Source of the DNA: Durusdinium trenchii
Lineage: Eukaryota; Sar; Dinophyceae; Suessiales; Symbiodiniaceae
Assembly: GCA_963970005.1 (NCBI GenBank)
Contig: CAXAMN010023751.1
Location: 415,260 to 479,259 of the forward strand
Direction of reading: 5' to 3'
Length of the DNA stretch: 64,000 nt
Position numbers and translations under genes: made by a program. This document shows positions 31,981 to 44,008 of the stretch, piece by piece. The notes under the pieces were generated by a model that was given only the letters and a program-made list of their open reading frames with translations, was not told the DNA's origin and did no database searches. Every line of letters begins with the position of its first letter. Within the stretch, counting starts at the first letter, position 1.

Positions 31981-33749
31981 CATCCTGGAACTATTTGTGT
32001 GGGTCGTGAGCCTCCCATTGTCTCTGAGGCTTCTGGCACGTGCAGCATGAATTCATCAAAGCCGAAGAGACCATCCTGGGCCGCCCCCCGACGCAGAGCC
32101 CTGCGCGCGCAAGGTGGACATGCGGTGAAAAGAGCCAGGTGCGTCAAAACCGCGTGTGCACGCGACAGGTTTTGTGATGTCAAACGTCAACATGGAGACT
32201 TTGGCCTTTGCTGTGCACTTGCATGTTGATGGACCCTACTCTTGAGTGAGTCCTACATGTTACATATTCAGATAGCATATTGAATATAATCGTAAGTTTG
32301 CCCAATTTTACTGTGTAGATTCATTTTGAGGGACATAGAACATGTTCCATTTACCACCAAGAATGTGTATACTTCATACACGACCTGGTCAACTTGGGTC
32401 GGTGATCTTGATTTCTTACACGGTGTGACTACTATATACATGGTCCATTTCGATTTTCTGCGGATCCAAAAATTGAGCAAGTAGAATTCCATGGTTCTGT
32501 CGTGCCAAGTTAGACCTTGAGGCTCTTTCGAGTGGACATGATTCGTTTGAAAAGGTTAGTGAGAACAGTTGAAGCAAATCACACCACAAAATAGATGGGG
32601 CGAATTGTCAGCTCTGCGCTGGTCTATGAACATAGCAACCTTATCAAATTTGTATTTCACATGAATCTTGTCCTGATCACTTAGGATTCAAACATTGCTG
32701 GTGAAAACGGAAAGGTAGGGCAGCTAAGAGGGAGATAACGTGGGATAATCGTGATACGAGCTTGAGTTTTGAACACGTCTCTGGACCCTGAGCTTTCTTG
32801 CCAAGGCAATGTGTCCAGTTATACGTCACTGACCGGTTTCTTGGCAGATGATCACGGTACTTGCACCCGTTCAGTCTGTGGAAAATTCCCACAGTGGTGT
32901 CACAGCATCTACAGTTTTCGTGTGTTTGATTGCCCAGGAATCAATCATGCGATCTCGTATGATTTGCTGATATATATATATATATTTGTGCCTGCGTCTT
33001 TATTGCATGTATATTTGTTGTATACTTTTGAAGCTTCCAGATGAAGGAAGGACAGTGTGGAGATTTTTGGTCAGTTATTTTTGAGCACACATTGGCTGTC
33101 GTCGTTGTTGTTGTTGTTGTCGTTGTCGTTGTCGTTGTTGTTGTTGTTGTTGTTGTGGGTTATATAATGTGGTTGACGTGGTCGATTTTGTTGTGGTGGT
33201 GTTTTTGCTTTGAGCCCCCGCCTCGATTTCCATTGACCCTTGAGGTTGCCATGGTCTTGGTCATGACCTCAAGGGTCTATAGTTCATTGAGCAAACATGG
33301 TGCTCGTGGCACCCTACACCTGGTACTGCCAGCAGTATCCTTTGCAACCCCCCTCAGCTTTCTGCACGCCCCCACTTGATGCAGGGAGCAACAACTCTTC
33401 TGAGTTTTCTGAGCCCTTGAAGTTGATGTCTTGGACGGGCAGGCGTGTGACCAGTAGCAAGGCAGGCATGCCGGATGGCCCAGAGTCTCATAGTGAGACC
33501 GTGGGACATACAAAATATGTACTTTAGATGTCAGTCTTTCGACTACCCAGAACATTCCCATTGCTTCGGACTTCGTGTTCTTAGTTCTTCCAAGCAAAAC
33601 AGCCACAGGCAGGCACAAAGTGCAGAGTGAAGAGGTTTGCAGCTGATGCAAGGCTTTACTGTAGCAAAGAAACATGCAAAGGGGGCTTGTGAATCAAAGC
33701 GATGACTGACTCACGACGACCCCCAAACCCCTTGAAAGCCAGACACTTG
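31981..33749. other. no gene seen; microsatellite at 33097
   Basis: Mixed sequence with TA repeats near 32972-32987 and the GTT/GTC array listed next. Weak open segments around 32030-32230 exist on both strands and cancel each other as evidence. Confidence 0.4.
33097..33156. repeat. GTT/GTC trinucleotide microsatellite
   Basis: About twenty triplets of GTT with interspersed GTC. Confidence 0.9.
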
Positions 33750-34003
33750 TCCCCCAGCAACTATGCACCCACTTGTTGGTGGAAGAGCTAGCCGCGCTAG
33801 CCGCTAGCCCTGAACCGAAAGAGCAATGCTGCTCCTTGACCTCACAGATTGCCCCACCCTTGGGGCACTTCTTCGTCCTTCGGTCCTCTCCTCGTGCAGC
33901 CAGCATTGAGGCTATGCGGGAGGGAACCGCCTCAATGCCATGCAGAGTGCCTGCTACGACGACTACGGCCGCTTGGGACACACCGAGGCCAGGAGTCGAA
34001 CAA
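33750..34003 (+). CDS. candidate internal exon, unknown function
   Basis: Open stretch bounded by an AG before 33750 and a GT donor after AACAAG. It reads LLVEELAALAASPEPKEQ and continues through RSSPRAASIEAMREG. The minus strand is also partly open, so the strand is not certain. Confidence 0.25.
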
Positions 34004-34094
34004 GGTCGGAGTCAGGCAAGTGTCAGGCCAGTGTCAGGCAAGGTCGGAAGAAGCGACCAATGGATGTTAAGTTGCTTTTTGCAGCTTTGGTGAT

Positions 34095-34160
34095 GCCATT
34101 GCTAGTGGAGGCCATTGCTAGATTGGAGGCCATAGCTAGTAGGTTGGAGGCCATTCCTAT
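34095..34160. repeat. dispersed motif family B, copy 3
   Basis: Three units of GGAGGCCATTGCTA type. In frame they encode the repeating peptide RLEAIA. Confidence 0.7.
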
Positions 34161-35177
34161 TTTATGTAGTGGGCTCAACTATGATAGAGCTTGCCATCTA
34201 ATAAACAAGACACTGGATGGAATCCATGGGTTGTGAGCAATTCAAAGGGATTCGCACCACATGTGTCACCCAGAAAGAAACCGTTCGTGGAAGAAAAGAT
34301 CCTTGACTTTATCTTGAGCCTGTCACGAAGGGGGCCATCCAGCACGTGAGATATGAATCGAGCACTCAATCTTTATCTTACCACTTGATTGAGAAGCTCC
34401 ATCAATCATCAATAAGAAGTTGAAGAAGTTGCCCTCCAACTCACTAACATGGAAGCGGATGGCATGGAAGTTTGGATGATGATGTTGTTTTACCAACAGG
34501 GTTTCACTCCACTTCCATGTGATGTGCTCCTCGGAGTGTAAGGATTGGAGTAGGAGATTTCATTTGTTGGTCTTGCGCCCCCCAGTTCCTGCTTGACCTC
34601 GAAAGAACCCCAGGTGGTTGGCTTCACCATCCCGACCAGATGCTCAGCGGACTAAACGGACTAAACGTGGAAGGACTTCCCCACTGGTGGGCGGTTCTGG
34701 CTCCCGTGGGTTGGTCCTCAAACTGTGTGATGGGCAGATTTTGCACCCATTTTCATGGGTGTAACTTTGGACACTCGCATGCAGAAAGACAGAAATCATA
34801 CAAGAACTCTGAAGAGAGGATCACGTATGTATACATACAAACATAGTGATCATCAAACAGATCGACATTAGCTGAAACTGTTCAGGTGGCATTTGCATTA
34901 GAGATCCTCTCGCACACAACCCAAAAGACCGATCTAGGACCTAGGGACAGTTTTGACTTTCCTAGATGCAGGATTACAGTTTACATCCCCAACCGTCACA
35001 AGATGCGGGGCGTCACGGGAAATGAGAGGTCTCAAAGCTTTTCTCCGCCTTTCGCCGCTTCGGATCACTTTTTGGGTCTTGTCAAGCGCACAGTTCAGAT
35101 GATGTTTCTCAGCTGGTAACACCTCATAGTCATAGTTTCATGTGTAATCACTCTGCTAATGAAATGATTCTATGTAG
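34161..35177. other. no gene seen
   Basis: Non-coding sequence without repeats or motifs that I recognise. Confidence 0.45.
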
Positions 35178-35603
35178 GCCCTAGTAGCAAATCACGAAGC
35201 GGCTTTGCGACTTTACAACCTCCACGCACTCTCTCCCCAAAATGATTCATGGGCAGCTATACTATACTGTTTGTCGTTACAAGATCTGTTTGGATCCATT
35301 TTCTCAATACTTTTGAGAAGGATGGAACACGCGTGGACAGAGCGAGCAAGGTTTGATCATACCCCTTTGCCAGAACAAAGAAAACCCCCCAAAGTCTTGG
35401 CTCCACGACTCCTCCCCAAATCCAGATCAACCTTCGTTTGGCACCCAAGCAGACAGACACAGACAGAGTCTGGCAATTTGGCTGTACGAAGCGATTTTCA
35501 GTCCGAGTCCACCGGGAGTGAACGAAGCATATTGGAACTGAGGCAAGCTACCGGATTTTTCGGTGGTCTTCTGGGACCTGTTTGTCGGACAAGACCGCGT
35601 TGA
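35178..35603 (+). CDS. candidate terminal exon, 141 codons, unknown function
   Basis: Follows an AG acceptor (CTATGTAG) and stays open to a TGA at 35601-35603. The N-terminal part is helical (ANHEAALRLYNLHALS, then LSLQDLFGSIFSILLRRMEH); the rest is basic and Pro/Ser-rich. No known domain. One of the more protein-like open segments of the right half. Confidence 0.35.
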   Translation, partial: ALVANHEAALRLYNLHALSPQNDSWAAILYCLSLQDLFGSIFSILLRRMEHAWTERARFDHTPLPEQRKPPKVLAPRLLPKSRSTFVWHPSRQTQTESGNLAVRSDFQSESTGSERSILELRQATGFFGGLLGPVCRTRPR

Positions 35604-35733
35604 TGTCATGGACATTGGCCGCTCGGCCGTGCTTGCGCATAGCATGTGGTGACTGTGTGGGGGGAGCCAGCTGGAAGAGCTCTGGTTGCCTATGCACGTT
35701 TAAATGCCTTGCATTTCTTTGCAAATACGCATT

Positions 35734-35775
35734 TATATCTCTATATCATATACATATACATATATATATATATAC
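35734..35775. repeat. TA-rich microsatellite
   Basis: ATATCTC / CATATA units passing into pure TA. Confidence 0.85.
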
Positions 35776-36824
35776 TGATCATGACACTCTTGAGTACTTC
35801 ATGTTCTGATCCACCACATGGTGAGGGCGGCCAAAAGTACTGCACAAGGCCCCGAGTACCGTGCAGCCATCGGTGTGCCGGGCGGCTTTGGGTCAGAGCT
35901 GATGGATGTGGTGAACGCCAGCCAAGCAGGAGTGGGGTTTGGGGGTTCGTTGCAGTGGGCCGGAGCTGACCGTTCGGGTCTTGGTTTCTATCTATTTGAA
36001 TCTCTTTATTTCTACGCCCATGTGGTGTGTGGGTTCTTGAACAGCACACGATCAAAGAAGTCCATCGTGGCGTTCCCAATTCGTCGTTCTGCAGAGAACT
36101 CAGAACATTCCCAGTGTTGGTTGGTTTGAACCGCAAAGAACATCATCCAGATTGATGCCACCCGCCGTAACCCGCCGTAATATCACCTGGATAGCAGGGG
36201 ACGAGGGAGTGCATTCATCGTTCAACTACTACGACTATACTGTATACTATTACGAACTGACAGATCTTTTCCCCGTAGATAGCCTACTGAACTAGGATCC
36301 AGGCTTAGATATAACACTCCTTGGGCCATGTATGCATTGTAGCTGCCAACAACCGCCCAACTCCTTTGGTGTCCGTCAGGGAGGGCCGCGCGTGATGGCT
36401 GGTGGTTCGAGCTGAAGGCTGGATTGCTTATCAGTTTGGTTCTGGATCCATGGGATTTAAAACGCGAAACCCTTAGAGACCTCCGGGAAAATCTCACTTC
36501 TTCGGCAAGTGGATCCCGGGTGCTGGGCTGTTTGGGCTGTTTGGACCCATCTTGGCAGAGAATTCGGGTCCTTCATCCAGGTCGTTGATCGGTTGTTTGA
36601 CCAAGGGTTGTAGAGGCCCTTGTCATTTTGAAGCTGTTTCTTGCACATGCAGAGTGGTATTGTTTGCGGCACTTTTTTCGTTTGAGGGTAAGTGGGAGCA
36701 ATGAATCTTTGCATGTACTGTCTGTTCCAGGTTCAAAGAACAAGATCTTGGTGCTACTGAGTGCTACTATACAAAATGCATGCATATTTTTTGGAGGAGA
36801 CATTGACATTGTTCTTTTTGTCAG

Positions 36825-37226
36825 TTGAGAACATTGACTTCCAAGCTTCCAAACTACTCAATCAGTTTAAGCCCCTAGAGGGTGTCACCAGGCTGGACAG
36901 GGAGATGATCCCGACACCTTGGGGAAGGTGAGGACTTTGCAGCGGGGTCAGGATGGCTTGGGCAAACTGGAGTAGACGATTGTTCTTCTGCTCGCAGTCA
37001 TGAACACCATGGTTTCTTCTATTATCTAAAGCCCAATCTTTTCATGGGCAAGCATCTAGATATCAGGCATCTAGATAGGATCAGCAAGGGGCAGATCCAG
37101 CCACAGGAACACAGACTTGCTGTGCAGGGGCGTCTGCAAGGTTTCTGTGGTTTCCAAGAGGGTCGTCGAGACTTGGACGTCAGACCAGGGCTATTGCTTG
37201 GGATTGCTTGGGTTCATTGCAACTGA
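36825..37226 (+). CDS. candidate two-exon gene segment, unknown function
   Basis: Exon 36825-36927 (ENIDFQASKLLNQFKPLEG...PTPWG) sits between TTTTTGTCAG and GTGAGG. The next acceptor after TTCTTCTGCTCGCAG at 36997 restores the frame and continues HEHHGFFYYLKPNLFMGKHL and HRLAVQGRL, either to a GT donor at 37141 or to the TGA at 37224-37226. The implied intron is 70 bp with a good pyrimidine tract. I cannot name the family, but phase, acceptors and residue make-up agree. Confidence 0.42.
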
Positions 37227-39195
37227 TGTGCAGGTGTTACTTTTTTTGGCGCGGTTTGAGTGAACACCCACGTCATGCTTGCAAGTTCACCAAAAAACAG
37301 GAATGGCTGAGGTGCCAGTGTTGTTCTCTCAACACAAGATGGGCAGCGGATTCTTTTGGTAAGGAACAAGAAGCTACTAGGTTGGAAGCCATCGCGTTCG
37401 GCTCGGTGGAGGCCATCGCTATTAGGTTGGAGGCCATCTCTTCTGGCAACAATATTGATGGGGTTTTCCTGACGAAACCAGCCACCGCACTCGGTTTGAC
37501 CTCTTGGCCGGACCTTCGAGACGTCCAAGTGGGGTGACCACCGGCGGTAGCATCCACTTGGGTGAAGCGCCAGTTTGGTGATGCGGGGACGACGTGTGCT
37601 GAAGACGTGCGTGTGAGCCTCTGACCTGTGAGTTTCTAAAGGGACCCTTGACTCAGTCTTTCGATGGCCAAAAGATCCACAAAAGACTTTGGCTAGGATT
37701 GGTTCGCAGGCGCTGGTGTGGGTCTATGACACTGCGACATATCCCTTCATCCAGGCGCCTGGTGCCTCTGGCATCAGGGCAGGGGGCATTCATGAAAACC
37801 GCTTGTGTGTATTGAAATAGAAAGTTCTCGCACAAAGGCCCCCGAAAAGCAAACACATGCAAGAGACGACCGTTTTTAACAAGTTGAGGTCCAGGAATTG
37901 ATGTTTGGAAGTCTCCCGAACCATGCAATATTCAGCAAGCAAGCAGAATCAACAGGCTTGATTACAGTATTGTTTAATTCATAACGTCTCCTACAGTATA
38001 ATGAGACTCTGCAAGCCAAGAGACAGTTTATTCGGTATATCTTTTCATTTCCGTGTGTGCTTTTGCCAGGCCGAGGTCTATCATCAATTCCATGATGACT
38101 TCCTTCCTGGAGGCAACTACCCGCAGTCCTACAACGCGCGCGGGCCCCAGAAAAGGGACAGAAAGGGGCCTGACTCCGTATCGATGCCTGTTACGCCAAG
38201 GGCACTCAGTGGTTGTCCTGACAGTGCACCGAAACGAGAAGCAACCTGTAGCCTTGATTCCACAAATAAGTGCATATATATATATATAGTTTATTTTAAA
38301 CATGCTGGCAAAAAACCATTTGAAGCACCACCATTCTTGAAATCCTGCTACATGTTCGATCGCCCAGGACCTGGTATTGGAAGAATTACATAAGAAAGTC
38401 CTCTAAACGGCTCGAATTTGAGGTTCCTCTCTCCCCAAACTAGGTGGAAGATGTGGAAGACCAAGACCTTTAAGTTTCAGGGGTTTCGCGGGCTCCGGAT
38501 GTGGATTTTTGTTGGTTCGACCGGACAGTTCAGACGAGGCATGTGACCACGCTTCTGGAGGATGGCCGCATCGTCCACACCGGATGTCCCAGGGACCAGG
38601 TTGGGGCGAAACCGGGGGACTCGGGACACACAAACGGGTTGGTGGGTCACTTGGTCAAGGATCTTCACCAGTCACGCTCTTGGTCATGGCTTGGGCTTTG
38701 GGGTGGGGTGAACCCCGAAAACCTTCGTTTTTTCAGGGTGACCCCATTGTGGCCCGGATTAGAGTCTTGTCCTGTCTGGATGTTGTTGTTTCAACATGTT
38801 CTCGTAGGTATTGGATGCTTGGTGGCTCCAAACCTGAATGTGAGCTGCTGGGTCAAAAGTTTGTCTAGTCTAGTCGAGAAAGAGGCACATTTGTGCCATG
38901 CTACTCCCTGATTCGTTCCAAGGGGTCGAAAGAACACAGTCTCCAAGGGGTCGAAAAGCAAAAAGAGGGAAGCAACACAGGTTTTTGGGCTGTGGTGAAA
39001 TACAAGCTAGAGCTCTCTCCTTTGTTGGCATCATTTTACCAACCGCCTCTGTGCAAGTGCTCTTCCGATATTCTCCTGAAATCAGCCCATCAAAGAAAGA
39101 ATTGAGACATTTGGGCATGGCAGTTGAACCTAGGACCTAGGACTGGCTTCGCCAGCGCTTACTTCTCTTACAGTACTGGATTCCAGCCAGGCGGC
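37227..39195. other. no recognisable gene
   Basis: Contains motif family B at 37371-37440. A plus-strand open segment around 38530-38640 (TLLEDGRIVHTGCPRDQ) has a faint resemblance to the end of an ABC-transporter nucleotide-binding domain, too short to call. Confidence 0.35.
37371..37440. repeat. dispersed motif family B, copy 4
   Basis: Units of AGGTTGGAGGCCATC type, one of them altered to GCGTTCGGCTCGG. Confidence 0.65.
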
Positions 39196-39272
39196 TTACT
39201 CGCATGCCTCTGCAGTGATCTTGGCCTTCTCCTTCTTGGCTGTGACTGCACCTTCTTCGCAGGATATACCAG
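39196..39272 (-). CDS. candidate terminal exon, minus strand
   Basis: On the minus strand an acceptor (TTTGGTTTCAG) precedes 24 codons and TAA, reading GISCEEGAVTAKKEKAKITA then EACE. Lys and Glu codons end mostly in G and the charge pattern is strongly protein-like. Upstream exons are not found. Confidence 0.33.
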
Positions 39273-39608
39273 CTGAAACCAAACTTGGGCAATTGTCAAC
39301 CAAGGAGTTCAGCCAGAATAAAGCGTGGTAACATATGGTAACCATGGAAACACACAACACCTTTTTGACGTTCCCTTGACAGTTGGGGCATGCCATTTAA
39401 CTCCCAGTGGACGAATCATCTATGTGTCTCGGGGCAAGGTAACTTGCATAATGGTTGAGTGGAACACACCGAAGATTGATGCTGAATTATGGACTCAGCT
39501 CTTCTAGTTGGTCACGCGTGGCATTTCTCAAAACGGCAGTTGTTCACGTTGCTCTCAGTGATCTAGAGCACCTGAATGTGGTTTGCTCCACTCTCGCACC
39601 CGCCGCCT

Positions 39609-39775
39609 AGTACTTGTAGCTTCTTCTTACTAGTAAGGCCAGGAGCCCCTAGTAGCTTCTTGTTACTAGTAGCGATGCCAGGAGCCCCTAGTAGCGTCCT
39701 TGCTCCTAGTAGTAAGGCCAGGAGCCCCGTCTAGTAGCGATGCCAGGAGCCCCTAGTAACCTAGTAGCATCCAGA
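39609..39775. repeat. dispersed motif family A, copy 2 (largest array)
   Basis: Units of CTAGTAGCTTCTTGTTACTAG and CTAGTAGCGATGCCAGGAGC alternate about seven times. Confidence 0.8.
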
Positions 39776-41536
39776 TTGTGGACAAAAGAATCACAGCCAA
39801 AGCAAAGTTTGGCTCTACTTTTCCCCGTGAGCTATCATTCGTCATTCCGGGGGTTGTTCTGCTCCACATGATTTTTGCAGCTATTTGAGGATACTTGAGA
39901 CATACATTACTTGATACCACCAAAGAGATCCATGTTTGCCATCTCATTTCTTTACACGGAAGAATGCCACCAGCCAGCATTTCCTGCCATCCTTCTTTGT
40001 ACATGACTTTCTTGATAGGTCAGCCTCCCAATAGTTTTTTTCTTTGAGTGGTTGCCTCATCAACAACTCAACTCCGCAACTTCGCCGGAGAGAACGACAC
40101 GCCCATCTCCATGCGGCGAAACTCGGGGCGCCGGGAGCCATCGGCAAGGCGATGCACATCTAGACCGCTCGGCTGTCTCCCGGCTCACTAGTCTGAGAGA
40201 GAGAGAGGGCGCACCAGGATTTGGCGCACCAGTGTTTGATGATCAGCGGCCATCTTCCAATCCTTCAGGGTTGGTGACTTTTTCCTGTACCACTAATTAC
40301 AGCTTGTTGCAAGAAGACCATTGATTTGTTTCGAGCTTTCTCGTGGAACAACTTGACGCTGAAACCACAGGTCCTGCTTGATTGTTGGGGAACTTCACCC
40401 TTCCCCTGACCAACTCCCTTTTTTGGTGATGATCGTCTCCGTTTTGATTGACTCTGTACTCTGGGTCCTCAGAGGTAGAAGGCAGGATCCAAGTTGGAGG
40501 CTGAACTCCAGGGTCCCTCCATCCATTTTCGCTGCATGTCAGCTCAATCATTCAATTTCAGGTCATTTACCACCACGCTTTTCGGTGGTGCTGCGGGCGT
40601 GGTTCTGAGTGACATGGTCGAGACTGGTTAGTAGGTAGGGTGAATTAAGGAGGGGTGACCCCTTCTCAACCCTGTGAGATAAGCAGGGTGGACGTTGACT
40701 TTATTTCTTGTGGAAATAGTCTGGACTACAACAGCATACCAGTGGCGTGAAAGCCATGGCAAGAACAACGGTGTGCTGATAGAATCTGATAGACTGACCA
40801 AAGTGCCCGGTGTAGGGCGGGATTTCGAACATCGCAAGAGAGGCTTGCTTGAAGGGGTCGACGCTGATAGACTTGACCGATTCTAATTTTTGCCCATGGG
40901 AAGTTCCTGTTAGTTCTAAAAGAACTTCAGGACAGCCGGGGCAGCTCAGGCTGCTAAGATCCAATGTAAAGAGGATTGATCGCCAGCCACAATCTTCGGA
41001 TTTGGTAGCCGGGAGCGAAGATCAAGTCAACAGTGCCCCCCGATGCTTTTCCTCGTTGGGGCCAAGTGATCTTCTCCCAGAGACATGCAAATGCCCTGCT
41101 GGATGAGAGGACAACCTAAGAAATCCGGCCCCAAAGTGCTGTCACCGCGGCTTTGGAGACGAACACTATTGTCCAGGGTTTACTCTTCAATGTCTCTGCC
41201 AGCTTCTAGCTTTGGGCTCTCGGGACCTTGACCTTTGCATCCTTTGGCTGCCAAAGTCCAGCGATGTTCCCCCCCAGACGTGATGCCAAAGTCCTGCGTG
41301 CAGCTGTGAAAAGGCGGCCGAGCGGAGATTTTAGCTGTGAAGGGACCCACAAAAATCATGTAAATACTCTGAGAAAGCACAACACGAATTCCTAATACCT
41401 GCTTAAGTTAAACGCCACTTTAACCAACTTTTTGGGGGTGGGATGTTTGTTTGACTTTGAGTTGGTTTTCTACTCGCAGAGTTTTTTTTCGATCTATTTG
41501 GTTGATCAGCAAGGCAGCCTCTGTTGTTTCTTGATT

Positions 41537-41598
41537 CCCCCCCCCCCCACACACACACACACACACACACACAAACATATATATATATATTATATACA
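41537..41598. repeat. C-run, AC and AT compound microsatellite
   Basis: About twelve C, then AC dinucleotides, then TA dinucleotides. Confidence 0.9.
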
Positions 41599-42801
41599 GT
41601 ATATTTATGCAATTTGTATATAGCACCCAGACATGTAAAACTGAAGAAACAGGGCGACACTTATTTTTATTTTTCTGAGGCTTTGTCAGGCCTATAAATT
41701 TGTATTCTTTTGCTGCTAAGAGCATGGTCCACACTTCTTTTGAGCTCTGTTGATGGTCAGCTGGAACTAGCCCCTCTACCTGGTATACCCAAGCACTTGT
41801 AAAGATAGAGCCAGAATGCGCGAAACGATTGACCTGTACAAGTGCTCTCAAAAAGAACCGGCCTATGCTTGTTTTTGTGGTATTGGATGATTGGATGATA
41901 TATATATATATAGATCCCCTTGTCATATTCTCTTGGCATCTAAGACTCCAAGCTGTTATACATCTCTGGTCCATGGACTGAGCGATGTGTTAGCCCTGCT
42001 CGACAGGTTTTGGGGCATCGCCATGTTAGTCCTGGTGGCGAATGCCGGGGATCGCAGATCCGTAGTGGCAGTGGTGGCAGCAACCAGGTCAATGTCAAGT
42101 AGAGTATATATTTTTTTCCAAGTTTTGAAGGGTAGGTTTGCCTCGCTCATGACCAGATTGTCATGCACAGCGCACAAGTCCTTGTAATATCAATATCTGT
42201 GTTGAGCAGTCTGACACCTGTCACCGGCTGCTAAAAGTGGTGCTAGCGCCAATGACAGTGAGACAGATCTCATCGAGCTTCGCAGACTTTGCTGTTTGTA
42301 TTTGAAGACTGTGGTGTTTTATATTGATTGGTGAGTATATGAATAAGACCTCTCAAAGACCCTGGAAGAAGGGAAATAGACCAACACCCATTGGCTGGGG
42401 ATCTCCGTCTTACAATACCGTTGCAGATGTGCGATATGCGCAGGTGGACCGTTTTCTCTCAGCTCCACAGCTATTCTGAGTTGGCCTTCCTGGTTCCTGA
42501 CTTTGGTACGCCTATAGAATTTCACGAAAGCAAGAAGTGTTCCTCATAATTTATGGTGTTTCGGCCAAAAGCAGAGGATGAGCAGCGTGAATATCTTCCA
42601 AACGAGGCTGGTGACTAGTAAACCCAGAGTCACATTGCTCCTTTGACGCGTGCTGCTACAGCAGGTCAGTCGGTGGTTAGGGTCACCTCACCTTGGGAAG
42701 TCCTTGGCTGGGCAGTTTGTGAGGCTCACAGGTCTCACTCACACTGCCGACCTCATGAATGAAGATAATAATGCAGAGCATTCAATACAAGGAACAGAGA
42801 T

Positions 42802-42846
42802 GAAGGAAGGAAGGAAGGAAGGAAGGAAGGAAGGAAGGAAAGAAGG
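42802..42846. repeat. GGAA microsatellite
   Basis: About eleven GAAG/GGAA units with one substitution near the end. Confidence 0.9.
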
Positions 42847-42965
42847 TAAGGCCCCCTCTAAAGTAAGGGCAATGGTTGTTCCCCGCGGAGCCCCGCGAGG
42901 GCAAACGTAAGGGGCCTTATTTACCTTCCTTGTTTTCTCTCTTTCTCTTTTTCTTCTATCAACCA

Positions 42966-43142
42966 GTTCACCGCAAGGTCTGCGTATCCGGCCTCTGGAA
43001 GATTGTCAACATGATCCTCGATGCCCGGACCCTCAAAAGGGACAAAACGTGTGACGCTACGACAACCGCCCGGCACAAAGCGACGACAAAGCTGGTGTCC
43101 ATGGACAGCATGGACATGATCCCCCATGCACTGGCCGTGTGA
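42966..43142 (+). CDS. candidate terminal exon after a strong pyrimidine tract
   Basis: A long C/T tract (TTTTCTCTCTTTCTC...) ends in CAACCAG, a good acceptor. The following frame reads VHRKVCVSGLWKIVNMILDA and on to TGA at 43140-43142. The minus strand is also open, so only the pyrimidine tract decides the strand. Confidence 0.28.
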   Translation, partial: VHRKVCVSGLWKIVNMILDARTLKRDKTCDATTTARHKATTKLVSMDSMDMIPHALAV

Positions 43143-43393
43143 ACACGAGACACAGAACGGTCAGGCCATGGGATGTTGTGGGAGGCGGGCCAGAAAAGGC
43201 AAGGTGCAGCCAGCCCAGTGGTGTGAGCTTAAGTATATACTCGGGGTCTACATGGGATTACAAGCAGAAGAAAACAGGTTTGTGTCGCTGAGTTACAAAG
43301 CGATGGGATGCAATTGACTTGCAGCATCATTCTGTGTTGGGGCAGGTGGTAATGGCCGCTCACGTAGGTTAGTTCATTGTGCAAGGTGCGATT

Positions 43394-43431
43394 TTTCTCT
43401 CTCTCTCTCTCTGTCTGTCTGTCTGTCTGTC

Positions 43432-43472
<41 letters not shown>
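43394..43472. repeat. TC / TCTG microsatellite
   Basis: CT dinucleotides followed by about fourteen TCTG units. Confidence 0.92.
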
Positions 43473-43932
43473 GCCACATTTGCCGTGCAAATGCCGCATG
43501 ATTGTGAACCAATTTTGATGAATAACATTTGAACTAGGAACCGGCTGGAGATTGTATAAAGAGAGGGTCCCTTTAGCTGTAATGGACACACGGCAAAAAA
43601 GGGGGTCTATTTTCGTGTGTCTCACAACAGGATAAAGAACAAAGGACAACATCTCCCCGCTCTTCACTTTGAGATCTGTTTTACCCTTGGGTAAGCAATG
43701 TCGATTGCGGGCAGCAAGCCCCAATACACACAACTGTCGAGCGAGTTTTGAAGCAGTGAGGGTCGTGCCCATCGGCAGCAGATGCCCTTTGTGGAGCAGT
43801 CACTTGGACTTGGAGCAGCGGATGTCATCATGTTCGCCGCACAAATTACACTTGGAGTCACGGAAGTGGATGGCATGGCCCCGAAAGGATGACCATTTTT
43901 TGCTCTACAAGCAGGTGGTTTTGTGGCTTTTC

Positions 43933-44008
43933 CTAGTAGCTTCTTGTTACTACTAGTAAGGCACTTGTTACTACTAGCGATGCACTTGTTCCTAGTAGCT
44001 TCTTGTTA
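43933..44008. repeat. dispersed motif family A, copy 3
   Basis: CTAGTAGCTTCTTGTTACTACTAG-type units in the orientation opposite to the copy at 15219. Confidence 0.75.

Larger units (their letters stand above)
39273..42965. other. mostly non-coding region with motif family A
   Basis: No recognisable gene. A short plus-strand segment at 39383-39438 between TTGACAG and GTAACT could be an exon. Another open stretch near 41960-42085 is hydrophobic (WGIAMLVLVANAG). Repeats at 39609-39775, 41537-41598 and 42802-42846 are listed separately. Confidence 0.35.

Noticed and set aside
38500..38640. End of an ABC-transporter domain (LLEDGRIV)
   Set aside because: Only a short stretch matches, with no Walker or signature motif nearby.
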